A DNA stretch of 64,000 nt from assembly GCF_027158205.1 (NCBI RefSeq), contig NZ_JAPVLU010000010.1, forward strand, positions 62,001-126,000. Direction: 5' to 3'. The notes under the pieces were generated by a model that saw only the letters and a list, made by a program, of their open reading frames with translations, was not told the DNA's origin and did no database searches. The DNA is from Streptomyces sp. H39-S7 (GTDB lineage: Bacteria > Actinomycetota > Actinomycetes > Streptomycetales > Streptomycetaceae). Shown in pieces: positions 35,513-44,093 of the stretch. How positions within the stretch are numbered: position 1 is the first letter of the stretch; every line of letters begins with the position of its first letter. Position numbers and translations under genes: made by a program.

Positions 35513-36815
35513 CGTCGGGCCCGCTCTCGTCCGCGCGCGTGTCGCCCACGTGGTAGGCGGCCGTGGCACCGTGCAGGTCGGTCTCGCGCCAGTCGTCGGG
35601 CAGCAGATGGTCCAGCACGTCGTCGACCGTCACCGCGCCGAGCAGCGATCCGCTCTCGTCCACGACGGGCGCCGAGATCAGGTTGTACGTGGCGAGGTAG
35701 CTGGTCACCGCGGACAGCGGGGTGCCGGGCGGCAGCGGCAGCAGGTCGGTGTCGACGATGGAGCCGACGAGGGTGAACGGCGGGTCGCGCAGCAGCCGCT
35801 GGAAGTGCACCAGGCCCAGGTACTTGCCGGTCGGGGTCTCGTCGGGCGGGCGGCACACATAGACCTGGGCGGCGAGCGCGGGGGAGAGGTCCGGGTTGCG
35901 GACCCGGGCGAGCGCGTCGGCGATCGTCGCGTCCGGCCGCAGCACGATGGGCTCGGTCGTCATCAGACCGCCGGCCGTACGCTCCTCGTAGGAGAGCAGC
36001 CGCCGCACATCGGCCGCGTCCTGCGGCTGCATCAGCGTCAGCAGGCGCTCCTGGTCGACCTCCGGGAGCTCGGAGAGCAGGTCGGCCGCGTCGTCCGGGT
36101 CCATCGCCTCCAGGACGTCGGCGGCGCGCTCCTCCTTGAGCTTGCCGAGGATCTCGACCTGGTCGTCGTCCGGCAGCTCCTCCAGGACGTCGGCGAGCCG
36201 GTCGTCGTCCAGGGCGGCGGCGACCTCGCCGCGGCGCTTGGGCGACAGGTGGTGCAGGACGTTCGCGAGGTCGGCGGGGCGCAGCCGCTCGAAGGTGGCG
36301 AGCAGGTTCTCGGCGCCCTGCCCGTGCTCCTCCAGCGAGAAGCCGGTCACGGCCGACCAGTCCAGGGTCAGGGTTTCCCCGCGCCGGCGAAGGGCGCCGC
36401 CCTTGCCGCGGCGGACGAAGACCTTGTCGATCTCCCATTCACGGCGGGCCGGCAGCTGCACCATCGAGATGTCCAGCACGGTCACCTCCTCGCCGGTCGC
36501 GACGATCTTGACCCGTCGGTCGAGCAGTTCGCCGAGGACGAGGGTCTCGGTCGGCCGCTGCTCGAAGCGCCGCATGTTCACGACGCCGGTGGTGATCACC
36601 TGCCCGGACTCGACGCCCGTCACCCGGGTCATCGGCAGGAAGATCCGCCGCCGGCTGACCACCTCGACGACCAGCCCCAGCACCCGCGGCGGCTTCCCGC
36701 CGACCCGCAGCATCACCACGAGGTCCCGGACCCGGCCGACCTGGTCGCCGCCCGGGTCGAAGACCGCGACGCCCGAGATGTGCGAGATGAACACGCGCGG
36801 GGCACCTGCGGCCAT
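35502..36815 (-). CDS. PRC-barrel / MgtE N-domain / CBS-pair protein without a transport domain
   Basis: A 437-residue soluble protein. Residues 1-150 hold PRC-barrel-like beta repeats (VAVFDPGGDQVGRVRDLVVML, LLDRRVKIVATGEEVTVLDIS). Residues about 190-290 are the MgtE N-terminal superhelix (RLADVLEELPDDDQVEILGKL, ADVLEAMDPDDAADLLSELP). Residues about 300-420 are a CBS pair (MTTEPIVLRPDATIADAL, GSLLGAVTVDDVLDHLLP). The MgtE membrane channel is absent: this is the Mg2+-sensing cytoplasmic half alone. It overlaps the DUF1003 gene, suggesting that protein is its membrane partner. Confidence 0.92.
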   Translation of the reverse strand: MAAGAPRVFISHISGVAVFDPGGDQVGRVRDLVVMLRVGGKPPRVLGLVVEVVSRRRIFLPMTRVTGVESGQVITTGVVNMRRFEQRPTETLVLGELLDRRVKIVATGEEVTVLDISMVQLPARREWEIDKVFVRRGKGGALRRRGETLTLDWSAVTGFSLEEHGQGAENLLATFERLRPADLANVLHHLSPKRRGEVAAALDDDRLADVLEELPDDDQVEILGKLKEERAADVLEAMDPDDAADLLSELPEVDQERLLTLMQPQDAADVRRLLSYEERTAGGLMTTEPIVLRPDATIADALARVRNPDLSPALAAQVYVCRPPDETPTGKYLGLVHFQRLLRDPPFTLVGSIVDTDLLPLPPGTPLSAVTSYLATYNLISAPVVDESGSLLGAVTVDDVLDHLLPDDWRETDLHGATAAYHVGDTRADESGPDDAR

Positions 36816-37078
36816 GCGGTGCCTCCTGGCGTCGTGCCGGTCACGGTTCGTCGCTGTCAGGCTAACCCGCCGGGATCTTGGCTGCCGCACGGTGCTGCTC
36901 CGCGCTGCCGCGCACCGGTGCGCGTCGCTCCGCGCGAGGGCGACGCGAAGGTGACGGGGAGGCCGGAGGGTGCCGTCCGGCGCGGAACGGTTCGGTCCGG
37001 GTCTCGGCAGGGAGCTGTACGCTGCGGTAGCTTCGGGTCCCCCACCCCCGTTCCCCTGCCGCTGGAGGAAGAGAAGAC

Positions 37079-37813
37079 GTGTTTCCCGGCCGCCGATCCG
37101 CTGTCCTCGTCGGGGCGCTGTGCGCCGGACTGGCGCTCGCCGGCTGCGGCGGCGGCGGCGATCCGGACGCGGGAACGAACGGGGTCGCCAAGCTGCCCCC
37201 CAAGACGATCGAGCAGCGGGCCCGCGACGCCGCCGCGGCGGCGCCGACCGTACGGCTCTCCGGCACCGTGGTCAGCAAGGGGAAGACGTACAAGCTCGAC
37301 ATGCGGCTGCGCGCCAACGGCGGCGTCGGGGACGTCACGACGCAGAGCAGCACGTTCCAGCTGCTGCGGGTCGGCGCCGACCTGTACCTGAAGGCGGGCG
37401 CCGACTTCTACGGCGACGCCGGGGCCGGCAAGGACAGCCAGGCCGCCGCGGCGAAGCTGAAGGACAAGTACGTCAAGGTGCCGGCCGGTGACTCCGCCTA
37501 CCAGCAGTTCAGCGGCTTCACGGACAAGAAGGTGCTGCTCGACGCGCTCTTCGCGCTCAACGGCGAGCTGTCCACCGGCGACCACCGCAAGGTCAACGGC
37601 GTCCGCACCATCGCCCTCGCCGCGGACGGCGGGGGAGGCGGCACCCTCGACGTGTCGCTCGAAGGCAGCCCCTACCCGCTGCGGTACGAGCGGGCGGGCG
37701 GCTCCGGCACCCTGACCATGGCCGACTGGGGCAAGGACTTCGCCCTCGCGGCGCCGGACCCCGCGCATGTCGTCGACTACGGCAAGTCCGTGACGGGCAC
37801 CTCGGGCGGCTGA
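37079..37813 (+). CDS. LppX/LprG-like lipoprotein
   Basis: A 244-residue lipoprotein starting at GTG 37079. The signal peptide ends in GLALAGC, with the lipidated cysteine at about residue 23. The mature part has alternating beta strands with T-V-R-L-S-G-T-V, R-V-G-A-D-L-Y-L-K and Y-V-K-V-P-A-G patterns, typical of the LppX/LprAFG half-barrel family that carries lipids in mycobacteria. In Streptomyces its cargo is unknown. It is transcribed alone, divergent from the MgtE-N/CBS gene. Confidence 0.87.
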   Translation: MFPGRRSAVLVGALCAGLALAGCGGGGDPDAGTNGVAKLPPKTIEQRARDAAAAAPTVRLSGTVVSKGKTYKLDMRLRANGGVGDVTTQSSTFQLLRVGADLYLKAGADFYGDAGAGKDSQAAAAKLKDKYVKVPAGDSAYQQFSGFTDKKVLLDALFALNGELSTGDHRKVNGVRTIALAADGGGGGTLDVSLEGSPYPLRYERAGGSGTLTMADWGKDFALAAPDPAHVVDYGKSVTGTSGG

Positions 37814-37841
37814 CACCGCCCGGTCCGTACGGGTCGTGCCG

Positions 37842-38369
37842 TCAGGCGCGCTTCTTGCGGCGCGCCAGCAGCCGCGGCAGCGCCTCCGGCATCGGCTGCC
37901 GGGTCGTGGCGGGGGAGGGGACGGGACCGGCGGCGCCCGAGCCGTCCGGCATGGCGCCGGGCTGCTCGCCCGGCGGTCCCGACGGTACGAGCCGCAGCAC
38001 CTGGCACTCCCGCGCCCAGCGGGCGGTCATCGTCTCCGCGTCCGGCGCGTTCAGCCGCTTGCCCTTGAGCTCCTCGACGGCGGCGGTCCACTCGTCGCTG
38101 TCGGGGGCGAGCACGGAGACGGCGGCGGGCCACGCGACCAGCCGGCCGCCCTTGTCCTTGCTGCGCACCGTCACGACCGCGGTGCCGCCGTCGGCCAGCC
38201 CGCCCAGCGGCTGCTCTCCGGGGCCGCCGCCGACGACGCACATCGCGCCGTCCACCCACGCGTGCCACACCGCCTGCGGCGGGCGGCCGGTCGGGGCCTG
38301 GACCCAGACCAGGCCGGACTTCTTGGTGGCCTCCTCGACGAGGGCCGTCTGTTCGGCGGTTTCCGTCAT
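37842..38369 (-). CDS. Conserved streptomycete protein, function unknown
   Basis: A 175-residue cytoplasmic-looking protein. The ATG at 38369 is chosen because AAGGTGAG lies at correct spacing; a GTG 3 codons upstream is the alternative. The first 130 residues read as a globular fold (LVWVQAPTGRPPQAVWHAWVDGAMCVVGGG, AVVTVRSKDKGGRLVAW, WTAAVEELKGKRLNAPDAETMTARWARECQVLRL). The last 45 are Pro/Gly-rich and end in a basic RRKKRA. The nucleotide/flavin-reductase split-barrel style is a weak guess only. Confidence 0.75.
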   Translation of the reverse strand: MTETAEQTALVEEATKKSGLVWVQAPTGRPPQAVWHAWVDGAMCVVGGGPGEQPLGGLADGGTAVVTVRSKDKGGRLVAWPAAVSVLAPDSDEWTAAVEELKGKRLNAPDAETMTARWARECQVLRLVPSGPPGEQPGAMPDGSGAAGPVPSPATTRQPMPEALPRLLARRKKRA

Positions 38370-38521
38370 GGGGCTCACCTTATGGGGTGAGCCCTTCCGG
38401 GCGGGGCCCCTCCCGGCGTCCCGTGCGGGCCCTCCAGCGCGGTCCGAGCGTCGGACGACAGGAGCATGCTCTTGTCACGGGCCTTACGCTGGTCGATGAC
38501 CCTTCCGACCGAGGAGAACCC

Positions 38522-39469
38522 GTGTCCGCCGAGCCGCGCACCGTCGCCCCGCCTGCCGCCGTGTCACCCGCGGCAGCCGTCGCGCACCGGCCGCTGGACC
38601 TCACGCTGCTGGCCGTCGCCATCGCCGGCGTCTCGTTCTCCGCCCCGCTGATCGCGGCGACCGCCGCCCCGGCGCTGGCCATCGCGTTCTGGCGGAACGC
38701 GATGGCGATAGGGGTGCTCACCCCGTTCGTGCTCCGCCACAACCTCGGCGAACTGCGCCGGATGGGCCGCCGCTCGCTGCTGTTGTCGGTGGCGGCGGGC
38801 GCGACCCTCGCGCTGCACTTCGGCCTGTGGCTGCCGAGCCTGTCGATGACGTCGGTCGCCACCTCGACCGCGCTGTGCACCACGACCCCGATCTGGACCA
38901 CGATCATCCTGCGGATGCGCGGCCACCGGCCGCCCCGCCTGGTCTGGGCGGGCACGCTGCTGGCTGTGGTCGGCGTCGTCATCCTGACCGGCATCGACAT
39001 GTCGACCGACACCCGCGCGCTGGGCGGCGACGCGCTCGCGCTGGGCGCGGGCATGGCGGCGGCCGCGTACGTGCTGCTGGGCGCCGAGGTCCGCAGGAGC
39101 GCCAGCACCACCGCGTACACCTACATCTGCTACTCGACGACCGCGGCGGCGCTGCTCGTGGCGTGCCTGGTCTCCGGCGCCTCGCTGGGCGGGTACAGCG
39201 GGGAGACGTGGCTCCAGCTCGTCGCGCTCACGGTCGCCGCGCAACTGCTGGGCCACTCGCTGCTGAACCGGGTGGTGCACGGCCTCGGCCCGTCCACCAC
39301 CTCGACGGCGATCCTCCTGGAGACACCGGGCGCGGCCCTCATCGCGGCGCTCTGGCTGGGCCAGACGCCCCCGGCCATGGCCTACCCGGCCCTGGGCGTC
39401 ATCCTCGCCGGCCTGGCCCTGGTCATCCTCGCGGACCGCCGTCCCCCACCCGGCCCGGCCGGCGTCTGA
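38522..39469 (+). CDS. DMT superfamily transporter (EamA family)
   Basis: A 315-residue membrane protein with ten helices in two EamA repeats; the second repeat begins near residue 175. GAGGAG lies 5 bases before the GTG at 38522. Motifs include ALAIAFWRNAMAIGVL in repeat one and GPSTTSTAILLETPGAALIAALWLGQTP in repeat two, standard for metabolite or drug exporters of this family. The substrate is unknown. Its stop is 16 bases from the convergent corA stop. Confidence 0.92.
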   Translation: MSAEPRTVAPPAAVSPAAAVAHRPLDLTLLAVAIAGVSFSAPLIAATAAPALAIAFWRNAMAIGVLTPFVLRHNLGELRRMGRRSLLLSVAAGATLALHFGLWLPSLSMTSVATSTALCTTTPIWTTIILRMRGHRPPRLVWAGTLLAVVGVVILTGIDMSTDTRALGGDALALGAGMAAAAYVLLGAEVRRSASTTAYTYICYSTTAAALLVACLVSGASLGGYSGETWLQLVALTVAAQLLGHSLLNRVVHGLGPSTTSTAILLETPGAALIAALWLGQTPPAMAYPALGVILAGLALVILADRRPPPGPAGV

Positions 39470-39485
39470 GGCCACGTCGGGCCGG

Positions 39486-40601
39486 CTACAGCCAGCCGTT
39501 GCGCCGGAATCCGCGGTGGATGCTGAAACAGATGGCGACGGTCGCGCACAGCACCATGGGGTACCCGTACCTCCAGTGCAGCTCCGGCATGTGATCGAAG
39601 TTCATCCCGTACACGCCGGTGATCATCGTCGGGACGGCGAGGATCGCCGCCCATGCGGTGATCTTGCGCATGTCCTCGTTCTGCGCGACGGTCGCCTGCG
39701 CCAGGTTCGCCTGGAGGATCGAGTTGAGCAGGTCGTCGAAGCCGACCACCTGCTCGTGGACGCGCGCCACGTGGTCGGCGACGTCACGGAAGTACTTCTG
39801 GATCTCCGGGTCGATCAGCCGCATCGGCCGCTCGCTGAGCAGCTGCATCGGCCGCAGCAGCGGCGAGACCGCCCGCTTGAACTCCAGCACCTCGCGCTTG
39901 AGCTGGTAGATCCGGCCGGCGTCGCCACCGCGCGCGGACTTGCCCTGCGCGGCGGAGAACACGTCGATCTCCACGTCGTCGATGTCGTCCTGCACCGCCT
40001 CGGTGACGGCGAGGTAGTCGTCGACCACCTGGTCGGCGATGGCGTGCAGCACCGCCGAGGGGCCCTTGGCGAGCAGCTCGGGGTCCTCCTCCAGCCGGTG
40101 CCGCAGCGCGCGCAGCGAGCCGTGGCCGCCGTGCCGGACGGTGATGACGAAGTGCCGGCCGGTGAAGACCATGACCTCGCCGCTCTCCACCACCTCGCTG
40201 GTCGCGGTGAGTTCGGTGTGCTCGACGTACCTGATGGTCTTGAAGACGGTGAACAGGATGTCGTCGTAGCGCTCCAGCTTGGGGCGCTGGTGGGCGTGGA
40301 CCGCGTCCTCGACGGCCAGCGGGTGCAGCCCGAACACCTCGGCGATGCCGGCGAACTCCTGCTCCGTGGGCTCGTGCAGCCCGATCCAGACGAACCCCTC
40401 GCTGCGGCTGCCGCTGCGCACCTTCTCCAGGGCGGCGGCGGGGTCGATGTGGTCGCTGCAGCGGGCGCCGTCACGGTAGACGGCGCAGTCCACGACCGCG
40501 CTCGTCGCGCTGGGCGTACGGGTCGCGCCGTAGTCGTATGAAACGGCGCTCTTGCGCAGGGAGGGACGGACCACTGCACGCAGGTCACGGATCATCGACA
40601 T
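39486..40601 (-). CDS. corA: CorA family magnesium/cobalt transport protein
   Basis: A 371-residue pentameric channel subunit. The start ATG at 40601 has AAGGAG 7 bases upstream. The large N-terminal cytoplasmic domain (to about 305) has the helical stalk. Two C-terminal helices follow, with the signature Gly-Met-Asn in VYGMNFDHMPE between them, and a basic tail (RGFRRNGWL). It carries Mg2+ inward down its gradient. The long structured region before it (40602 to about 40970) is described separately. Together with the MgtE-N/CBS gene this makes a magnesium-related neighbourhood. Confidence 0.95.
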   Translation of the reverse strand: MSMIRDLRAVVRPSLRKSAVSYDYGATRTPSATSAVVDCAVYRDGARCSDHIDPAAALEKVRSGSRSEGFVWIGLHEPTEQEFAGIAEVFGLHPLAVEDAVHAHQRPKLERYDDILFTVFKTIRYVEHTELTATSEVVESGEVMVFTGRHFVITVRHGGHGSLRALRHRLEEDPELLAKGPSAVLHAIADQVVDDYLAVTEAVQDDIDDVEIDVFSAAQGKSARGGDAGRIYQLKREVLEFKRAVSPLLRPMQLLSERPMRLIDPEIQKYFRDVADHVARVHEQVVGFDDLLNSILQANLAQATVAQNEDMRKITAWAAILAVPTMITGVYGMNFDHMPELHWRYGYPMVLCATVAICFSIHRGFRRNGWL

Positions 40602-40970
40602 GGCAAGCTCCTTCACGGACTGGCCGACGGCACGGAGGCCGCACTGAAATGCTGATCAAGGCAGGGTGATCACAAGGCAGTTCAGGGCGCTCTTCCGGCG
40701 CGGTGCCCGCGGCAGGCGTTGATCCAGGGAGGAAGTCGGAACTCTGGGACTTCCGTGTTTCCCGGCGACAGTGCCGGGTATGGAACGCGAGGGTTCAGCC
40801 GGCGAGGCGGCGGAAGGAAGAGCGGGCAGGACTGCACGGTCGACTATGATCCATGTCAACCCCACCTCCTCCGGCCGATCCCCGCTGAGGGATGACGTGT
40901 ACCCATGGCAACGCCGGACTTCACGGCGGCCAACGCCCCACCTTAGCAAGCGCCTGGAGCGCTCCTGCCC
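40602..40970 (-). promoter_or_regulatory. Long structured 5' leader of corA with possible leader peptide
   Basis: This 370-base stretch precedes corA. Read on the minus strand it contains a palindrome GGAGCGCTCC (40956-40965), a GGAGGAGG ribosome-site-like block, and a 19-codon frame starting at 40854 and ending at 40795 (MDHSRPCSPARSSFRRLAG). It also holds two tight hairpins: 40761-40766 with 40773-40778 (CCCGGC/GCCGGG) and 40731-40737 with 40748-40754 (GGAAGTC/GACTTCC). A second 16-codon frame (40906-40856) stops one base before the ATG of the first. The layout suits attenuation or riboswitch-type control by Mg2+. It does not match the M-box consensus well. Confidence 0.45.
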
Positions 40971-41044
40971 GGCTTTGCCTCTTCCATACGCTTCCCTACG
41001 TTTCCCCTACCTGCCGCGGGCGCGGCGGACCTATGCTCCGCGGT

Positions 41045-41632
41045 ATGGGCGATCTTCTTCAGCTGGTCGAGGCGCGACTGCACTCGACGTTCGGTGAGCG
41101 GCACAGCAGGGCGGCGGTGACCTTCCTCGGCACCGACCGCATCGAGGTGCTGCGCTTCGTCGACGGTGACGTGCTGCGCTACGCGACGCTCGGGATGTCG
41201 CGTCAGCCGATGAGTGATCCCCTGGCCACCGTCGCCGACCCGCTGCGCGGCCCGCGCGCCGAACTGGTGCTGTCGGTACGGTCCGGGCTCGCCCCCGTCG
41301 ACCAGGTGCTGCGACCGCTCGCGGTACTCGCCGCCTCGCCCCAGGTCGAGGGTGTCGTGGTGGCGCCCGGCGCCTCGCTGGACGTCGGCGGGCCGTTGTG
41401 GACCGGCGCGCCGTTCTCCGCCGTGCTGGTCGCGGAGTCGGGCGGCCTGATCGAGGACCTCGCCCTGGAGGACCCGTTGGACCCGGTCCGGTTCTTCCCC
41501 GTGCTCCCCATGACCCAGAACGAAGCGGCCTGGAAGCGCGTCCACGGCGGCGCCGCGCTGCAGGAGCGCTGGCTGAAGTACGGCACGGACCTGCGCGACC
41601 CGCTGCGGGCGTCGGTACCGCTCACCGACTGA
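41045..41632 (+). CDS. Suppressor of fused (SUFU) domain protein
   Basis: A 195-residue soluble protein starting MGDLLQLVEARL. The pattern of strands (TFLGTDRIEVLRFVDGDVLRYATLGMS, GPRAELVLSVRSG, FSAVLVAESGG) and the closing MTQNEAAWKRVHGGAALQERW helix match bacterial SUFU-domain proteins (PF05076), named after a eukaryotic Hedgehog regulator. The bacterial role is unknown; some are immunity-like proteins, but this one has no toxin neighbour. It is divergent from corA and upstream of the DUF6758-like gene. Confidence 0.85.
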   Translation: MGDLLQLVEARLHSTFGERHSRAAVTFLGTDRIEVLRFVDGDVLRYATLGMSRQPMSDPLATVADPLRGPRAELVLSVRSGLAPVDQVLRPLAVLAASPQVEGVVVAPGASLDVGGPLWTGAPFSAVLVAESGGLIEDLALEDPLDPVRFFPVLPMTQNEAAWKRVHGGAALQERWLKYGTDLRDPLRASVPLTD

Positions 41633-41732
41633 TCCCCGGGCGCCCGTCGCGGGGTGCCCGCCGTTCGTCCGGCTGATCTCTCGACGCCGGACGGGTGATC
41701 GTCCTTGACGCGGGCACGTCGCGGGAGGACCG

Positions 41733-42380
41733 TTGGGCCCTATGAGGGGCGAACCCAGTTGCCCGAAGTGCGGTGGCCGGGTGCGAGCGCCCGGCCTCTT
41801 CTCCGATGCCTGGCAGTGCGGAGTGCACGGAACCGTGTATCCGCTGCAGCCGGTGGTTCCGCCGAGCGTCGAGGCGCTCGGGGTGGTGGTGCACCGCGCG
41901 CAGGTGCCGGTGTGGATGCCCTGGCCGCTGCCGGTCGGCTGGCTCTTCTCCGGCGTGGCCTCCGCTGGCGACGACCGCAGCGGCGGGCGGGCGACCGCCG
42001 TGGCCTGCTCCGGTCCCGGCCCGCTCGGCGGTCCCGGCGAGCTGCTGCTGATCGCCGAGGAGCTGGGCGTGGGGCTGGGGGCGCGCTACGCGGGCATCCC
42101 CGGACCCGATCCCGGCCCTTCGATGTGCGTGGACCAGTCACCGCACACCAAGGTGCTGGCCGCGGGCCGGCCCAGCCCGCTGTGGCACGTGAAGGACGCG
42201 CCCGGCGACCGGGCGGTCTTCGCGGGGGAGGCGCTCGGGCTGTGGCTCTGGGCGATCGTGTGGCCCGAGCAGACCGGGTTGATGATGTACGACGAGCTGG
42301 TGCTCACCGATCTGCGGGACGCGGGGGCGGAGATCGACCTGCTGTCGTGCGGCGCCCTGTCACCCCGGCTGCTCTCCTGA
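41733..42380 (+). CDS. DUF6758-like conserved protein with zinc-ribbon start
   Basis: About 215 residues. TTG 41733 lies 4 bases after GGGAGG; the ATG three codons later (41742, reading MRGEPSCPKCGGR) is the other possible start but is 13 bases from the ribosome site. The N-terminus has a CPKC pair and a later CGVH, suggesting a small zinc ribbon. The rest is a conserved streptomycete domain with many Gly/Pro (AGDDRSGGRATAVACSGPGPLGGPGE, LLIAEELGVGLGARYAGI, GLWLWAIVWPEQ). I believe this is DUF6758; no function is known. It is co-directional with the PHP gene 85 bases downstream. Confidence 0.85.
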   Translation: MGPMRGEPSCPKCGGRVRAPGLFSDAWQCGVHGTVYPLQPVVPPSVEALGVVVHRAQVPVWMPWPLPVGWLFSGVASAGDDRSGGRATAVACSGPGPLGGPGELLLIAEELGVGLGARYAGIPGPDPGPSMCVDQSPHTKVLAAGRPSPLWHVKDAPGDRAVFAGEALGLWLWAIVWPEQTGLMMYDELVLTDLRDAGAEIDLLSCGALSPRLLS

Positions 42381-42465
42381 GATTCGCAGGTTCCCCGGCC
42401 CGCTATCCTTATTTTCCGAAAGCCTGTGCCGTCCACCACCTGTCGCCGTTGGGAGCTGAGCCGCC

Positions 42466-43323
42466 GTGCGTATCGACCTGCACACCCACTCGACGGCCTC
42501 CGACGGTACGGACACCCCCGCCGAGCTGGTGCGCAACGCCGCGGCCGCGGGTCTCGACGTCGTGGCGCTCACCGACCACGACACGGTCGGCGGCCATGAC
42601 GAGGCCGCGAAGGCGCTGTACAACCTCGGGTCGTCACTGACGCTGGTGACCGGCGCGGAGCTCTCCTGCAAGGTCGACGGCATCAGCATGCACATGCTGG
42701 CGTACCTCTTCGACCCCGCGGAGCCCGAGCTGTTCCGGGAGCGCGAACTCGTCCGTGACGACCGGGTGCCGCGTGCGCGGGCCATGGTCGGCAAGCTCCA
42801 GGAGCTCGGCGTCCCGGTCACCTGGGAGCAGGTCGCCGCGATCGCCGGTGACGGCTCCGTGGGCCGGCCGCACATCGCGACCGCGCTCGTCGACCTCGGT
42901 GTCGTGGACAGCGTCTCGGACGCGTTCACCGAGCGGTGGCTGGCCAACGACGGCCGCGCGCACGTCGAGAAGCACGAGTTCGACCCCTTCGACGCCGTAC
43001 GCCTGGTCAAGGCGGCCGGCGGCGTCACCGTCTTCGCGCACCCGGGCGCCCACAAGCGCGGCGAGACCGTTCCGGAGAGCGTCATAGCCGCGCTGGCGGA
43101 TGCGGGACTCGACGGCATCGAGGTGGACCACATGGACCACGACGAGGCCACCCGGGCCCGGCTGCGCGGCTTCGCCGCCGAGACCGGGCTGCTCGCCACC
43201 GGCTCCAGCGACTACCACGGCAGCCGCAAGACCTGCCGGCTCGGGGAGTGGGTCACCGACCCCGAGGTGTACCGGGAGATCGCGCGCCGGGCGACCGGCG
43301 CCGTTCCGATCAGCGCCGTCTGA
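42466..43323 (+). CDS. PHP domain metal-dependent phosphoesterase
   Basis: A 285-residue enzyme of the polymerase-and-histidinol-phosphatase family. Metal-binding segments are in order: DLHTHSTASDGT (His5, His7, Asp12 region), LTDHDTVGG, GAELSCK, VFAHPGA and a C-terminal SSDYHG. The family includes nucleoside 3',5'-bisphosphate phosphatases (RNase AM/TrpH), the most likely activity. It starts at GTG 42466 after GGGAGCTGAGCCGCC. Confidence 0.93.
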   Translation: MRIDLHTHSTASDGTDTPAELVRNAAAAGLDVVALTDHDTVGGHDEAAKALYNLGSSLTLVTGAELSCKVDGISMHMLAYLFDPAEPELFRERELVRDDRVPRARAMVGKLQELGVPVTWEQVAAIAGDGSVGRPHIATALVDLGVVDSVSDAFTERWLANDGRAHVEKHEFDPFDAVRLVKAAGGVTVFAHPGAHKRGETVPESVIAALADAGLDGIEVDHMDHDEATRARLRGFAAETGLLATGSSDYHGSRKTCRLGEWVTDPEVYREIARRATGAVPISAV

Positions 43324-43409
43324 CGCCCTTCCCGCCTTCTGGCGGGCCTCGACGCCCGGCGTCCTGTTCGTTCTGCCGGACCGACCATCTCTGAAAGCCC
43401 CCACTGAAC

Positions 43410-44018
43410 ATGCTCGACGTCACCCTCTTCGGGTCGGTCTTCGTCACGCTCTTCGTGATCATGGACCCGCCCGGGATCACCCCGATCTTCCTCGCACTGA
43501 CCTCCGGGCGCGCCACCAAGGTGCAGCGGCGGATGGCCTGGCAGGCGGCTTCCGTCGCCTTCGGCGTCATCACCGTCTTCGGCCTGTTCGGCCATCAGAT
43601 CCTGGACTACCTGCACGTCTCCGTCCCCGCGCTGCGGATCGCCGGCGGTCTGCTGCTGCTGCTCATCGCGCTCGACCTGCTCACCGGCAAGATGGACGAG
43701 CCGACCCAGACCAAGGACGTCAACGTCGCGCTGGTACCGCTGGGGATGCCGCTGCTCGCCGGGCCCGGTGCGATCGTCACGGTGATCCTGGCGGTGCAGA
43801 ACGCCCACGGCTTCGGCCAGCAGGCGTCGGTGTGGCTGGCGATCGCCGCCATGCACGTCGTGCTGTGGCTGGTCATGCGCTACTCGCTGGCGATCATCCG
43901 GCTCATCAAGGAGGGCGGTGTGGTGCTGGTGACCCGGCTCTCCGGGATGCTGCTCTCGGCCATCGCCGTTCAGCAGGTGGCCAACGGGGTGCTGGGGTTC
44001 GTGCACGGCGAGGGCTGA
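43410..44018 (+). CDS. MarC family integral membrane protein
   Basis: A 202-residue protein with six membrane helices. The opening LFGSVFVTLFVIMDPPGITPIFLALT and the central PLGMPLLAGPGAIVTVIL block are the MarC/YhgN signature (two pseudo-symmetric PxG repeats). The transported molecule is not established for the family. A perfect hairpin at 44046-44076 ends the gene. Confidence 0.93.
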   Translation: MLDVTLFGSVFVTLFVIMDPPGITPIFLALTSGRATKVQRRMAWQAASVAFGVITVFGLFGHQILDYLHVSVPALRIAGGLLLLLIALDLLTGKMDEPTQTKDVNVALVPLGMPLLAGPGAIVTVILAVQNAHGFGQQASVWLAIAAMHVVLWLVMRYSLAIIRLIKEGGVVLVTRLSGMLLSAIAVQQVANGVLGFVHGEG

Positions 44019-44045
44019 CCCGGTCCGGTGCGCGCAGACGCAAAA

Positions 44046-44076
44046 GCGCCCCTGTACGTCCTTCGTACAGGGGCGC
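44046..44076. terminator. Bidirectional terminator after the MarC gene
   Basis: Arms 44046-44058 and 44064-44076 are perfect 13-base reverse complements around TCCTT. It lies between the stops at 44018 and 44094 of convergent genes. Confidence 0.88.
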
Positions 44077-44093
44077 CGTCGTCGAATGCTGTC

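Noticed and set aside
40860-40960. M-box (Mg2+) riboswitch before corA
   Set aside because: Only CTAAGGTGGGGC resembles the conserved M-box start; the AGACGCC-type core and other conserved loops are not seen. I report an unclassified leader instead.
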